64,000 nucleotides of DNA from CAWCVR01 sp963799105 (GTDB lineage: Bacteria; Acidobacteriota; Terriglobia; Bryobacterales; Bryobacteraceae), in contig CAWCVR010000002.1 of assembly GCA_963799105.1 (NCBI GenBank), positions 186,001 through 250,000 on the forward strand. Reading direction: 5' to 3'. Each line of letters opens with the position of its first letter. Within the stretch, counting starts at the first letter, position 1. This document shows, piece by piece, positions 44,332-53,173 of this stretch. The notes beneath the pieces were generated by a model. The model made no database searches. It saw only the letters and a program-made list of their open reading frames with translations, and had not been told where the DNA came from. A program made the translations under genes and the position numbers.

Positions 44332-45627
44332 TTGAAGCCATTCGTTTCGCTTCTGCGCGGCAACCGCAACTACCGGTTCACGTGGATCGGCCAGGTGGTC
44401 AGCGAGGCCGGCGACCACTTCAACAACATCGCCGTATTCAGCCTGGCGGTGGCCGCCACGCACAGCGGCATGACGATCGCGCTGATCTTCCTGGCGCGCG
44501 CCGTCTCCGCCATGGTCGCAGGTCCCCTGGCGGGCGTGGCGCTCGACCGCTTCGACCGCAAGCGCCTGATGATCGCGAGCGACCTGGTTCGAGGCGTCGT
44601 GGCGGCCGGATTCATTTTCGTCGACAAAGACCATCCGGACCTGCGGCTGGTCTACCTGCTCAGCGCGCTGCTGATGCTGGCCTCGCCATTCTTCACGGCC
44701 GGGCGGGCGTCGATTCTGCCCTCGATCGCCACGCGTGACGAACTGCACACCGCCAACTCGCTGACGCAGATGACGCAGTGGACCACGCTGACCATCGGCG
44801 CCCTGCTGGCCGGCTCCAGCGCGGCGGCGTTCGGCTACCGTTGGGCCTTCGGCTTCAATTCCCTGTCGTTCTTCGTCTCCGCCTTGTGCATCTCGCGCCT
44901 GTTTTTGCCGGGCCGCGGATTCCGGCCGCCGGGCCCGCGTCACGAAGCCGAAGTGGTTCGCCCGTGGCACGAATACGCCGAGGGTCTGCGCTACATACGC
45001 GGCGTGCCGCTGGTTCTGGGGCTGCTGCTGGTCAACGTCGGATGGGCCACCGGCGGCGGGGCGGCGCAGATTCTGTTCACCGTGTTCGGAGAGATGGTCT
45101 TCAAGCGCGGCCCGGCCGGGCTCGGCACGATCTGGGGATTCGCGGGCGTGGGCCTGCTGTGCGGCGGCGCGGTGGCGTACCGCTTCGGGCGGAAGCTCAG
45201 CTTCAAGAACTACAAGCGCGCCATCGCCGTCTGCTACGTGGTGCATGGCGGCGCGTACGTGCTCTTCAGCCAGACGCGCAGCTTCCCGCTGGCGCTGTTT
45301 TTCATCGCCCTCTCGCGCGCCGGCGTGGGGATGAGCAGCGTGCTCAACATGTCGCAGCTCTTGCGCATGGTGCCTAACGAGTTCCGCGGCCGGGTGTTCG
45401 CCACCATGGAATCGGTCACCTGGTCGGTCTCGATGGTGTCGATGATGCTGGCCGGCGCCGCGTCGCAATCGTGGAATCCGCGCACCATCGGGACGGTGGC
45501 CGGAATCCTCAGCTCGACGACCGCGATATTCTGGGGAGTGGCGAACGCCACCGGCCGGCTGCCGGAACCCGTCCGGCAGGGCGTCGAGCCGGAGGAGATC
45601 GAGGCGCATGGCGAACCCATGGTGTAG
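44332..45627 (+). CDS. MFS transporter (MFS_3/ enterobactin-exporter-like)
   Basis: A 431-residue membrane protein with about 12 helices. It shows LLRGNRNYRFTWIGQVVSEAGDHF at the start, the loop 2-3 motif GVALDRFDRKRLMIASDLVRG, and TRDELHTANSLTQMTQWTT, as in the MFS_3 group that includes EntS and macrolide exporters. Substrate unknown. The start codon is TTG 44332, placed by a strong GGAGG six bases upstream. Possibly in one transcript with mazG. Confidence 0.84.
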   Translation: MKPFVSLLRGNRNYRFTWIGQVVSEAGDHFNNIAVFSLAVAATHSGMTIALIFLARAVSAMVAGPLAGVALDRFDRKRLMIASDLVRGVVAAGFIFVDKDHPDLRLVYLLSALLMLASPFFTAGRASILPSIATRDELHTANSLTQMTQWTTLTIGALLAGSSAAAFGYRWAFGFNSLSFFVSALCISRLFLPGRGFRPPGPRHEAEVVRPWHEYAEGLRYIRGVPLVLGLLLVNVGWATGGGAAQILFTVFGEMVFKRGPAGLGTIWGFAGVGLLCGGAVAYRFGRKLSFKNYKRAIAVCYVVHGGAYVLFSQTRSFPLALFFIALSRAGVGMSSVLNMSQLLRMVPNEFRGRVFATMESVTWSVSMVSMMLAGAASQSWNPRTIGTVAGILSSTTAIFWGVANATGRLPEPVRQGVEPEEIEAHGEPMV

Positions 45628-45680
45628 CCTCCTTGTGTGGCGTAATCGCGCTGTAACACGGGATTGCGACACTGTATGCC

Positions 45681-47312
45681 ATGGCTTCAAAGGCTGGCCC
45701 GTCAACACAGGCCTACGTGAGACAAATGACTGCCGGCAACGTCCCGGAGGTCATCGATCTGCAGCGGCGCGTTTTCCCGGGCATGCCGCCCTGGCGGCCT
45801 GAACAACTGGCTCGCCATCTCGAGATCTTCCCGGACGGCCAGTTCGTCGTCTCCGGCCAGGCCGGCCGCATCCTCGGATCGGCCAGTTCGCTGATCATCG
45901 ACTGGGACGATTACGCCGAGTCGGCCCATTGGGCGGCGATCACCGGGCAAGGGACCTTCGATACCCACAACCCGCTCGCCAAGACTCTCTACGGCGCCGA
46001 GATGGGCGTGGACCCCGAGGCGCGCGGCCAGGGCGTCGGCACGCTTCTGTACGACGCGCGCAAGCAGTTGATCAAGGATCGAGGGCTGAAGCGCCTGCTC
46101 ACCGGCGGCCGGATTCCCGGCTACGCCGCGGTGGCCGAACAGATGACGCCGAAGGAGTACGTGGCCGAGGTGGTCGCCGGCAAGCGCCGGGACCCGGCGC
46201 TCACCTTCCAGCTTAAGAACGGACTGGTCGTGCTGGATGTCGTCCCGGATTACACCCAGGACATCGAATCGCGAGGTTTCGCCACGGTGCTCGAATGGCT
46301 GAACCCGGAGTACACCTCGTCGGTCAGCCTGCAAGCGAGCCTCCAGCACGCAGCTTTGGAACAGGCCGCCGCGGAAGCCTTGCGCGGCACTCCGCGCCCG
46401 CGCCGCGTGCGCATCGCCGCCGTGCAATACCTGCTCCGGCCGATCGCCAGTTTTGCGGATTTCGCGAGCCAGGTCGATTTCTTCGTTCGCAGCGCCAAGG
46501 AATACCACAGCCACTTCGTGCTGTTCCCCGAGTTCTTCACCATGCAGCTCCTCAGCTACATCAATGAGCCCGCCCCGGCGCTGGCGGTGCGCCGTCTCGC
46601 CCGGCTGGCGCCCGACTACGAGGCGCTGTTTATCCGGCTGGCGAGGGAAACCGGAATCTACATAATCGCCGGAACCCACCCCGTAATCCAGCGGGGCCTG
46701 GTGTTCAACGCGGCGCACCTGTTCACCCCGAACGGGCAGGTATTCCGCCAAAAGAAAGTCCACCTGACACCGACCGAGAGCGGCCCTTACCAGCTCAGCC
46801 GCGGCCATGGCCTGTACCTCTATCACACAGACTTCGGCAACATCGCCATCCTGATCTGTTACGACGTGGAATTTCCCGAGGTGGCCCGGGTGATGGCCGA
46901 GGCCGGCGCCGAGATACTGTTCGTTCCCTCCTGCACCGACGGCCGCGAGGGCTTCTGCCGGGTACGTTATTGCGCGCAGGCCCGCGCCATCGAGAACCAG
47001 ATCTACGTGGCGATGACCGGAACGGTGGGCAATCTGCCCCTGGTACCGTACATGGCCACCAACTACGGCCAGGCGGCGATTCTGACACCCTCGGATTACT
47101 TCTTCGCCCGCGACGGGATCGCGGCGGAGGGGACCATCAACCAGGAGCAGTTGGTGGTGGCCGACGTCGATCTGGACCTGCTCGACGAACAACGGGTGAA
47201 TGGCAGCGTCATCCCGCTTCACGACCTCATCAAGGACGCCTACGACAACGTAGTCCACTACTCGGATTTCAAGGGCCAGCCGGTATCCCACCTGACGGCC
47301 GCGATATCCTGA
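45681..47312 (+). CDS. GNAT acetyltransferase-nitrilase fusion protein
   Basis: A 543-residue two-domain protein. Residues about 10-225 are a GNAT acetyltransferase (EMGVDPEARGQGVGTLLYDAR is the acetyl-CoA loop). Residues about 235-530 are a carbon-nitrogen hydrolase with the Glu-Lys-Cys triad: Glu in FVLFPEFFTMQ, Lys in FRQKKVHLTPTE and Cys in IAILICYDVEFPE. This fusion is a known family whose substrate is not settled; an N-acyl or amidated small molecule is likely. The gene ends three bases before a hairpin repeat. Confidence 0.9.
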   Translation: MASKAGPSTQAYVRQMTAGNVPEVIDLQRRVFPGMPPWRPEQLARHLEIFPDGQFVVSGQAGRILGSASSLIIDWDDYAESAHWAAITGQGTFDTHNPLAKTLYGAEMGVDPEARGQGVGTLLYDARKQLIKDRGLKRLLTGGRIPGYAAVAEQMTPKEYVAEVVAGKRRDPALTFQLKNGLVVLDVVPDYTQDIESRGFATVLEWLNPEYTSSVSLQASLQHAALEQAAAEALRGTPRPRRVRIAAVQYLLRPIASFADFASQVDFFVRSAKEYHSHFVLFPEFFTMQLLSYINEPAPALAVRRLARLAPDYEALFIRLARETGIYIIAGTHPVIQRGLVFNAAHLFTPNGQVFRQKKVHLTPTESGPYQLSRGHGLYLYHTDFGNIAILICYDVEFPEVARVMAEAGAEILFVPSCTDGREGFCRVRYCAQARAIENQIYVAMTGTVGNLPLVPYMATNYGQAAILTPSDYFFARDGIAAEGTINQEQLVVADVDLDLLDEQRVNGSVIPLHDLIKDAYDNVVHYSDFKGQPVSHLTAAIS

Positions 47313-47314
47313 GG

Positions 47315-47359
47315 TGTGGGGCGGACCCCCTGGTCCGCGCGGGACGCCCTCGTCCCGCT
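47315..47359. repeat. Double-hairpin TGTGGGGC repeat
   Basis: TGTGGGGC is followed by GCGGACC-CCCT-GGTCCGC and GCGGGACG-CCCT-CGTCCCGC. The copy fills most of the gap between the GNAT-nitrilase gene and the SDR gene and could act as a terminator or RNA stabiliser there. Its in-gene counterpart is at 17404-17441. Confidence 0.85.
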
Positions 47360-47401
47360 GTCCTGTTGAGGAGCCAGCCAGGGGGCAGCCCGGAGGCACG
47401 C

Positions 47402-48112
47402 ATGACCGGTAAAGTCGTCCTGGTGACCGGCGCCGCCAGGCGCATAGGCCGCGCCATCGCTTTGCGCCTGGCCGCCGAAGGCGCGCGCGTAGCCATCCAC
47501 TACCAGCGCTCCGAGACCGAAGCGCGCCGCACGGCGGAAGAATGCGGCGGCGCCGAGCTGTTCCGCGCCAACCTGGAACGCGTTGCGGAGATCGCCGGCA
47601 TGTTCGCGGCGCTCGAGGAGCGCATGGGCCGCCTGGACGCCCTGGTCAACAACGCGGCGCGGTTCACCCATATCGACCCGCTCGAGATCACCGAGAGCGA
47701 CTGGGATTTCATCCACTCCGTCAATCTCAAGGCCGTCTTCTTCTGCTGCCAGAACGGCGCGCGCCTCATGCGCAAGTCGGGCGGCGGGCGGATCGTCAAC
47801 ATCAGCTCGCTGGGCGGCATCCGCCCCTGGGCCGGGCACGCGCACTACTGCGCTTCAAAAGCCGGCGTGATCATGCTGACCCGCGCGCTGGCCAAGGCCT
47901 GGGCGCCCGCAATTACCGTGAACTCCGTGGCGCCCGGCGTGATCCCGTTCGACGATATCGACGAGCGCGGCCGGCGCATGATCGCTAGTACACCCGCGCG
48001 CCGCGGCGGAACCCCGGAGGAGGTTGCCGAGGCGGTGGTCTACTTCCTGCGCGCCGGGAACTTCGTCACCGGGCAGACGCTGGCGGTGGACGGCGGCCTG
48101 AGCCAGCGGTAG
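47402..48112 (+). CDS. Short-chain dehydrogenase/reductase, pteridine-reductase-like
   Basis: A 236-residue SDR: TGAARRIGRAIALRLA (cofactor loop with Arg residues favouring NADPH), LVNNAARF, catalytic Ser in IVNISSLGG and Tyr-x3-Lys in HYCASKAGV, ending FVTGQTLAVDGGLSQ. The RRIGRAI motif and length resemble FolM/pteridine reductases, but the substrate is not certain. The ATG at 47402 follows a region with a hairpin repeat. A clear terminator stands 19 bp after the stop. Confidence 0.84.
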   Translation: MTGKVVLVTGAARRIGRAIALRLAAEGARVAIHYQRSETEARRTAEECGGAELFRANLERVAEIAGMFAALEERMGRLDALVNNAARFTHIDPLEITESDWDFIHSVNLKAVFFCCQNGARLMRKSGGGRIVNISSLGGIRPWAGHAHYCASKAGVIMLTRALAKAWAPAITVNSVAPGVIPFDDIDERGRRMIASTPARRGGTPEEVAEAVVYFLRAGNFVTGQTLAVDGGLSQR

Positions 48113-48131
48113 GACGGCGCGGTATCCCAGA

Positions 48132-48158
48132 ACCGCTACGCGTAGCGGTCGGTTTTAT
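48132..48158 (+). terminator. Intrinsic terminator after the SDR gene
   Basis: The perfect palindrome ACCGCTACGCGTAGCGGT (48132-48149) is followed by CGGTTTTATTT. A second inverted repeat at 48181-48208 (CAAAACCGC / GCGGTTTTG) may serve the gene converging from the other side. Both are short and close to the stops. Confidence 0.72.
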
Positions 48159-48222
48159 TTAGAATCAGCAAGTTAGCGGCCAAAACCGCTCCGGCCGTGG
48201 CGGTTTTGCGCGGTTTCCGGTC

Positions 48223-49932
48223 TTACCGGTACCGGTACAAGGTCACTCGCAACGCGCCGCTCACGCGGACGGACGAGGTCGCGCCCTGTTCGGTGTCGTC
48301 GCCCGCCAGGCGCCTGCCGGGAACCCATTTGCCGTCCACGAACGAGCCCTCTTCCACCGTGCCCAGTCCCACCTGTTCCGGTCCGGGGCCATTGGGCGAG
48401 AAGGTTACGTTGAGGCTGTTGCCGACGATGAAGTACTCATCCGGACCGATGGAGATCAGGATGGCGGTGGCGGGCAGCGTAGGCGCCTGCGGCCCCGATC
48501 GCCGGTTGCGCGCGACGGAAATCTCCGCGGTGTAATTGCCCAGCTTGATCTTCTGGCTGGCGTTCTCCTCGGTGAACCGCGCGGCCGCCATGGTGCCGGT
48601 GCCCTGGTGTTCCAGGATGATGGGCGCCAGGTTCCTGATCTGCTCGTAGACTCCCTGCAGGGGAGTGGCGACGTTGACCTGGCGCTCGATTCCGAACGGC
48701 GAGAAGCCGATGGCGTCGAATTGCGCCATGGCATAGAGCACGTTGGCGGGGGCCTCGGCGCCGCCGGCGGTTTCGGGAATGAACAGCGGATTGCCCTGGC
48801 GGGTGTAGCGGGTGCAGAGCTCGGTCAGGACCTGGGTCAGGTACAGATCCGGCGCCAGGAAATCGATGGCCGGAGCACCCGCTTTCCAGATGTCCATCAC
48901 CTGGGGCAGAGGACCGCCGCTCGGATAGGTGCCGGGCCAGCCGTGGTCGGGTTGCTGCAGCCAGGCGTTGGCGTACATCGGAATGGCGTATTCCGCCTTG
49001 CCCGCCTCGGCCACCTTGCCGACGTAGCGCGCGTACTGCCAGGCCATGAAGATCTCGTCAACCGGCCAGGTGAGCTTGTGCCAGGCGGCGTCCTTTTCTT
49101 CCTGGGTCATGGGCGGGGCCAGGGTGCGCACGGCCAGTTCGATGCTGTCCGGCTTGCCGGGCCCGAAGACTTCCTCCCAGGTGCCGGAGGTCTTGTATCC
49201 GTGCGCCTTCCACACTTCGGCGAACTCGGAAATCAGCGTGTCCTTGTGCTTTTGCAGGTAGTCCATCAACTCCTTCGGCACCGGCCCGGCGAAGGCCTTG
49301 TTGGCGGCGGGCGACCGGTCGCGGGAGTCGAGGAGGACGCCGACCTCGTTCTCCACCTGGATCATGACCACGGTGTGATTCTGTCCGTCGGTTTCGCGCA
49401 CATGGCGCATAAGCGCCGCGAATGCCTTGGCGTCGGCGTCGCGGTTGGCGGCGGAGAAGGTGGAGAGCATGGCGATGCTCTTGCCCTTGTTGATCTTCAC
49501 CAGCGGGAAGCGTTCGAAATCCTTCTTCACCCAATCCGGCGGATAGCTGGAGTAGCCGTTCTTCCAGCTTGCGAACCAGAGGAGCGCCATGTGCATGTTC
49601 TGCTCGCGGGCCTGCTGAATGACGCCGTCGAGCACGCTGAAATCGAATTTCCCTTCCACCGGCTCGATCTGCGCCCAGGAAACGCCCACCAGGGCGGTGT
49701 TCAAGTTGGCGGCTTTGAGCCGCGGCCAGATCGGCTTCATATTCTCGATACTGGTGGCGGTGTTGTTGCCCAATTCTCCGGCGAGCGCGAGAAATGGTTT
49801 GCCGTCCACGGTCAGTTGCGTTGCGGTGCCCTGTTTCCGCAGGCTGGGCATTCCCGGCGTGGTCTGCGCCCAGCCCTGTAAGGCGATGAGCGCCACACCA
49901 CATACAAGTCCAAAAACGCGAACGATGCGCAT
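48223..49932 (-). CDS. GH35-like beta-galactosidase with DUF5597 domain
   Basis: A 569-residue exported enzyme. ATG 49932 follows GGGAGG and begins a signal peptide (ending near GWAQ). The barrel reads FLALAGELGNNTATS, LNTALVGVSWAQIEPVEG, the acid/base Glu in MIQVENEVGVL and a probable nucleophile in PLFIPETAGG; the C-terminal beta part is the DUF5597 region (LGNYTAEISVARN). Such enzymes act on beta-galactosides in plant polysaccharides. Its upstream region shares a ~95-bp element with the GH-A gene at 36.8-38.8 kb. Confidence 0.84.
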   Translation of the reverse strand: MRIVRVFGLVCGVALIALQGWAQTTPGMPSLRKQGTATQLTVDGKPFLALAGELGNNTATSIENMKPIWPRLKAANLNTALVGVSWAQIEPVEGKFDFSVLDGVIQQAREQNMHMALLWFASWKNGYSSYPPDWVKKDFERFPLVKINKGKSIAMLSTFSAANRDADAKAFAALMRHVRETDGQNHTVVMIQVENEVGVLLDSRDRSPAANKAFAGPVPKELMDYLQKHKDTLISEFAEVWKAHGYKTSGTWEEVFGPGKPDSIELAVRTLAPPMTQEEKDAAWHKLTWPVDEIFMAWQYARYVGKVAEAGKAEYAIPMYANAWLQQPDHGWPGTYPSGGPLPQVMDIWKAGAPAIDFLAPDLYLTQVLTELCTRYTRQGNPLFIPETAGGAEAPANVLYAMAQFDAIGFSPFGIERQVNVATPLQGVYEQIRNLAPIILEHQGTGTMAAARFTEENASQKIKLGNYTAEISVARNRRSGPQAPTLPATAILISIGPDEYFIVGNSLNVTFSPNGPGPEQVGLGTVEEGSFVDGKWVPGRRLAGDDTEQGATSSVRVSGALRVTLYRYR

Positions 49933-49994
49933 CGAAGTTCGATCCTCCCGATCCGACAGTATAGCCTGTGGCGGCGGAATCCGCCCGAGGGTCC

Positions 49995-50090
49995 GGGCGC
50001 GCGCGACCTGGAAGGGAGCGTCGGGGCGATTCGCCCGCAAAACCGCTCGAACCCTAGCGTACGTGTGCGCAAGGCCAAGCGCGCCCTTGT
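49995..50090. repeat. ~95-bp element upstream of the GH35-like gene, copy B
   Basis: This copy matches 38905-38994 (shared core GCGATTCGCCCGCAAAACCG) in the same orientation and at a similar distance upstream of a glycosidase start. Downstream it runs into two copies of a 44-bp repeat, whereas copy A runs directly into a TGTGGGG module. Confidence 0.8.
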
Positions 50091-50175
50091 ACTACTACCT
50101 TTCAAATTCTTCGCGCGCCCCGACGGTTTTATGTACTACTACCTGTCAAATTCTTCGCGCGCCGCGACGGTTTTA
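50088..50175. repeat. 44-bp direct repeat, two tandem copies
   Basis: The unit begins TGTACTACTACCTGTCAAAT and ends GCGACGGTTTTA; copies at 50088-50131 and 50132-50175 differ at only two or three positions. The TTTTA end leads straight into a TGTGGGG module. Further copies are at 52233-52276 (degenerate) and 52278-52321, again just before a TGTGGGG module. Confidence 0.87.
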
Positions 50176-50309
50176 TGTGGGGCAGGCTGGCAGCCTGCGG
50201 CCGATTGCGGGTGCCCTCTGGGCGCGGCCCCGCGAGCGGAGCTCGCCTGCGCGTGAGACGATCCGGCCCCCGGCAGCCCGGAATATCCCGCGCGGTTGGG
50301 TTGCGGCTC
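50176..50309. repeat. ~134-bp TGTGGGG repeat unit
   Basis: TGTGGGGC, a hairpin (GCAGGCTGGCAGCCTGC), GCGAGCGGAGCTCGC and a conserved tail that reads GAGACGATCCGGCCCCCGGC, then AATATCCCGCGCGGTTGGGT. The tail is the same as in the 52-kb and 59-kb copies. It ends 2 bp before the stop codon of the dUTPase gene. Confidence 0.87.
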
Positions 50310-50311
50310 GC

Positions 50312-50743
50312 CTACCGTCCCGATGACCCGAATCCCCCCTCGCCCCGCTCCGATTCCGCCAGTTCGCCCTCGCTCCATTCCACCGCCTCGTACCGCGCCA
50401 CGATCATCTGCGCAATCCGGTCGCCTGCGTGAATGGTGTACGCCTCGCGCCCCAGGTTCAGCAGGATCACCCTCACTTCGCCCCGATAGCCCGGGTCGAT
50501 GGTGCCCGGCGCGTTGGGCATGGCGATCGAGTGCCGCAGCGCCAGCCCGCTGCTCGGCCGCACCTGCGCCTCGAACCCCGGCGGCACTTCGATGGCGAGG
50601 CCGGTCGCCACCAGGCGCGGCACCCCCGGCTCTAGCCGGGTCTCCTCCACCGCGCACAGGTCCATGCCGGCGTCTTCCTCGGGTCCGTGAGCGTAGGCCG
50701 GAAGCACGGCGTCGGGATGAATGCGTTGGATTCGAATCTGCAT
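50312..50743 (-). CDS. dut: dUTP diphosphatase
   Basis: A 143-residue trimeric-type dUTPase with all five motifs: EEDAGMDL, RPSSGLALRH, GTIDPGYRGE, GDRIAQMIVARYE and the C-terminal RGEGGFGSSG. It converts dUTP to dUMP and keeps uracil out of DNA. ATG 50743 was taken; the GTG at 50755 would add four residues. The start lies only 26 bp from the start of the divergent ThyX-like gene, which uses dUMP, so the two probably share a regulatory region. Confidence 0.94.
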   Translation of the reverse strand: MQIRIQRIHPDAVLPAYAHGPEEDAGMDLCAVEETRLEPGVPRLVATGLAIEVPPGFEAQVRPSSGLALRHSIAMPNAPGTIDPGYRGEVRVILLNLGREAYTIHAGDRIAQMIVARYEAVEWSEGELAESERGEGGFGSSGR

Positions 50744-50769
50744 AGGGCGCACCACGCTATGATATCGTC

Positions 50770-52210
50770 TTGGCCACCAATCGACGCGTCATCACCGTGG
50801 CGCCCATGCCGCCGGAGAAGAGCGCCTACGCCCTGGCCCGCTACAGCCGCTCGCCCGATTCCATCCGCGACTCCATCGACTGGGTGCGCACCCACGATTC
50901 CCGCAAGTTCCTCGAAAGCTTCTATTTCCAGTACGGCCACGCCTCCATCGCCGACCTGGGCCACGCCGTCCTGTGCTTCGAGGGCATTTCCGAGCTGGCC
51001 GCCACCGAGATCGAAGAGGAGCCGCTCTGGGACGGCCAGGCCAAATCTCGCGCTACCAGGATTTTTCCCGCTCCGGCTTCATCACCCCGCCCGAACTCGC
51101 GCCCGACGAAGCCGCCACCGCGGCCTACCGGGAAGCCGGCGAGGCGCTGCTGGCCGCCTACGCCCAGGTCAACGAACTGGCCTTCGCCTCGCTCGCCGAA
51201 CGCCTGCCGCGCCCCGACGACATGAAGCCCGAGGCCTACGCGCCGCAACATCGCCGCCCGCGCCTTCGACGTGGCGCGCTACCTGCTCTTCTGGGGCGTG
51301 CCCACCAACGTCGGACAGGTGGCCAGCATCCGCACCCTCGAAAAGCAGATCCGCCGCCTGAAGGCCTCCGAGTACGCGGAACTGCGCGGACTGGGCGCGG
51401 AGATCGCCCAGGCCTGCGCGCGCCCGCCCGATTGCGTCTGGGACGAGCAAGCCGCCGCCGAGCCGCTCGCGCCCACCCTCGCCCGCCACGCCGACGCCGA
51501 CGAGCACGCCGTGAAGTCGCGCGAGGACCTGCGCCTGTGGGCCGCGCAGAATCTGCCGCCCGCCTCGCCCGCCGCGCCCGCCGCGCGTGGACCTGGTGCG
51601 CCCCGCCGGCGTTCCCGCCGATATCGTGGCCACGCTGCTCTATCCCGTGACCGACCGGCCGTTCCGCCGAGCTGTACGAGATGGCTCGCGACTGGAGCGA
51701 CCGCCGCCGCGCCGAGGTGATGGACGTGGCCCTGCAATCGCGCACCCGCCGCGACGAGATCCTGGCCGGTTTCCGCGGCGGCCTGTTACGCCTACGATTT
51801 CGTCATCGACGTCGGCGCATACCGCGACCTGCACCGTCACCGCCGCTGCCAGAAGTTCCGCCAGGCCGTACTCCGGCAACCTGGGCTACGACACGCCGAA
51901 ACTGGTGGCCGAGTGCGGCGCCGCCGATATCTACTGCGCCGCCATGGATGCCGCTTTTGAATCCATGCGCCGCCTGCCCGCCCCGGGAGCGCACTACCTG
52001 CTGCCCTTCGGCGCGCGTTCGCGCTTCCTCTTCAAGATGGATTTCGCCGAAGCCGAGTACATCGCGCGCCTGCGCAGCGGCGTGAAGGGCCACTTCAGCT
52101 ACCGCGAAATCGCCTGGGAGATGAAGCGCGAGATGGAGAAGCTGGAGCCCGAACTGGGCCGCCTGATGGAGGCCACCCCGCCCTGGATCGAGGACCCGCT
52201 GAAAAGGTAG
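50770..52210 (+). pseudogene. ThyX-like (FAD-dependent thymidylate synthase) protein, broken by six frameshifts
   Basis: Joined across six indels (near 51047, 51243, 51588, 51668, 51787, 51868) the product is about 480 residues. The first part has SFYFQYGHASIADLGHAVLC and RYQDFSRSGF; the later part has YAYDFVIDVGAYRDLHRHRR (the RHR-type signature), SGNLGYDTPKLVAECGAADI and FLFKMDFAEAEYIARLRSG. This tandem ThyX-like layout is known in acidobacteria. Five of the six indels are one-base insertions of C and one is a deletion. All motifs remain readable, so recent inactivation or sequence error are both possible. The start is TTG 50770 or ATG 50806. Confidence 0.75.
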
Positions 52211-52232
52211 GTAGGGCCGGCGCAGATAAACT

Positions 52233-52501
52233 CTGCACCACCACCCGTTCACTTCTTCGCGCCCCGCGACGGTCTTATGTACTACTATCTGTCAAATTCT
52301 TCGCGCGCCGCGACGGCTTTATGTGGGGCAGGTTGTCAACCTGCGGCCGATTGTCAATCGGCCCGGCGAGCGGAGCTCGCCTGCGCGCGAGACGATCTTG
52401 CCCCCGCAGCCCGGAATATCCCGCGCGGTTGGGTTGCGGCTCTGCTGCTCTGCGGGGCGGGTTGGCAGCCTGCGGGGCAGGTTGGCAACCCGCCTGCCGG
52501 C
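52233..52501. repeat. 44-bp repeats followed by a TGTGGGG repeat unit
   Basis: Two 44-bp repeats (52233-52276 degenerate, 52278-52321) lead into a TGTGGGG unit from 52322 with GCAGGTTGTCAACCTGC, GCCGATTGTCAATCGGC and GGCGAGCGGAGCTCGCC, then the conserved tail. A partial second unit (GCGGGTTGGCAGCC, then GCAGGTTGGCAACC) ends near 52501. The order is the same as at 50088-50309, on the other side of dut and the ThyX-like gene, so these two genes are bracketed by direct copies. Confidence 0.87.
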
Positions 52502-52649
52502 ATGTCCACCGCCATCGCGGGCGAGATCACTTCGTTGCGGCTTGCCGCGACGTGTTAATCGGAGGTTTTCGCCCCCGGCGCGTACCTCCGCTTCTCCCGC
52601 GCCGAGAAATGCGGGGCAGCCGGGAATCGACTCAAAGCCCCGCCAAGCG

Positions 52650-52850
52650 TCATCGTACCGTTGCGCCGATGCGTCGCGGAATCGCAGATGCCTCTCGCCG
52701 GTCCGCGTAGATGGCCGCGACGAAACGCTCGATCTCATCGTCGGGCGCCGGGTCCACGCACCGTAGGAGATCCTCGATAGAAAGCGGCCCCGGGTGGACT
52801 ACTACCGGCGCGTGGGCGGTTTCGCCACGTGTCCGCTTCTCGTCGTTCAT
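52650..52850 (-). CDS. Hypothetical small protein, 66 residues
   Basis: A short acidic protein (GPLSIEDLLRCVDPAPDDEIERFVAAIYADRREAS). The segment DDE-x-ERFVAAIY-x-x-RR resembles the end of small antitoxin-like proteins encoded before PIN-domain toxins. Downstream, only a 31-codon frame starting in the ATGA overlap is seen (to about 52556), with no PIN motif. Support is modest and rests on composition and position. Confidence 0.4.
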   Translation of the reverse strand: MNDEKRTRGETAHAPVVVHPGPLSIEDLLRCVDPAPDDEIERFVAAIYADRREASAIPRRIGATVR

Positions 52851-53173
52851 CGCGGGCCTCTGAGAACAGTTTATCGCATACCCGGGATCCGGAGGACTCC
52901 GTCACCGCCCTGCCTGTGGTGGTATCAGAGCGTAAGACAGACTGTAGTCTCAGTCTGCAACCGGCACCCGTTGCGGGGCCCCCCGCTTCATGAAGGGCCA
53001 TCTTTGGCCCGGGTAGGCGGGGCGGGGACGGGGCGCCATGACCACGATTGGCCGCACCGGGGAACGCAGATCGATACGAATCGGCTGATCCGCGTTCATC
53101 GGTATTCATCCAGCGGAACGCCCCTTCACGGCAGGGCTCCGGCACGCGCCGCGCACCGGGCGGTTCCTCCGGC
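52851..53173. other. Intergenic region, 323 bp
   Basis: No gene is seen. There is a short inverted repeat at about 52940-52960 (CAGACTGTAGTCTCAGTCTG) and, at 53070-53110, a stretch of the type CGCAGATCGATACGAATCGG followed by GTTCATCGGTATTCATCC, which resembles widespread bacterial intergenic repeats. Nothing more can be supported. Confidence 0.4.

Noticed and set aside
50088..50175. Similarity of the 44-bp repeat start (ACTACTACCTGTCAAATT) to the MITE end (ACTACTGTCCAAATTAG)
   Set aside because: The match needs gaps and does not extend inward; the 44-bp repeat has no matching inverted end.
52556..52653. 31-codon frame after the 66-residue protein as a toxin gene
   Set aside because: Too short and without PIN, RelE or other toxin motifs.
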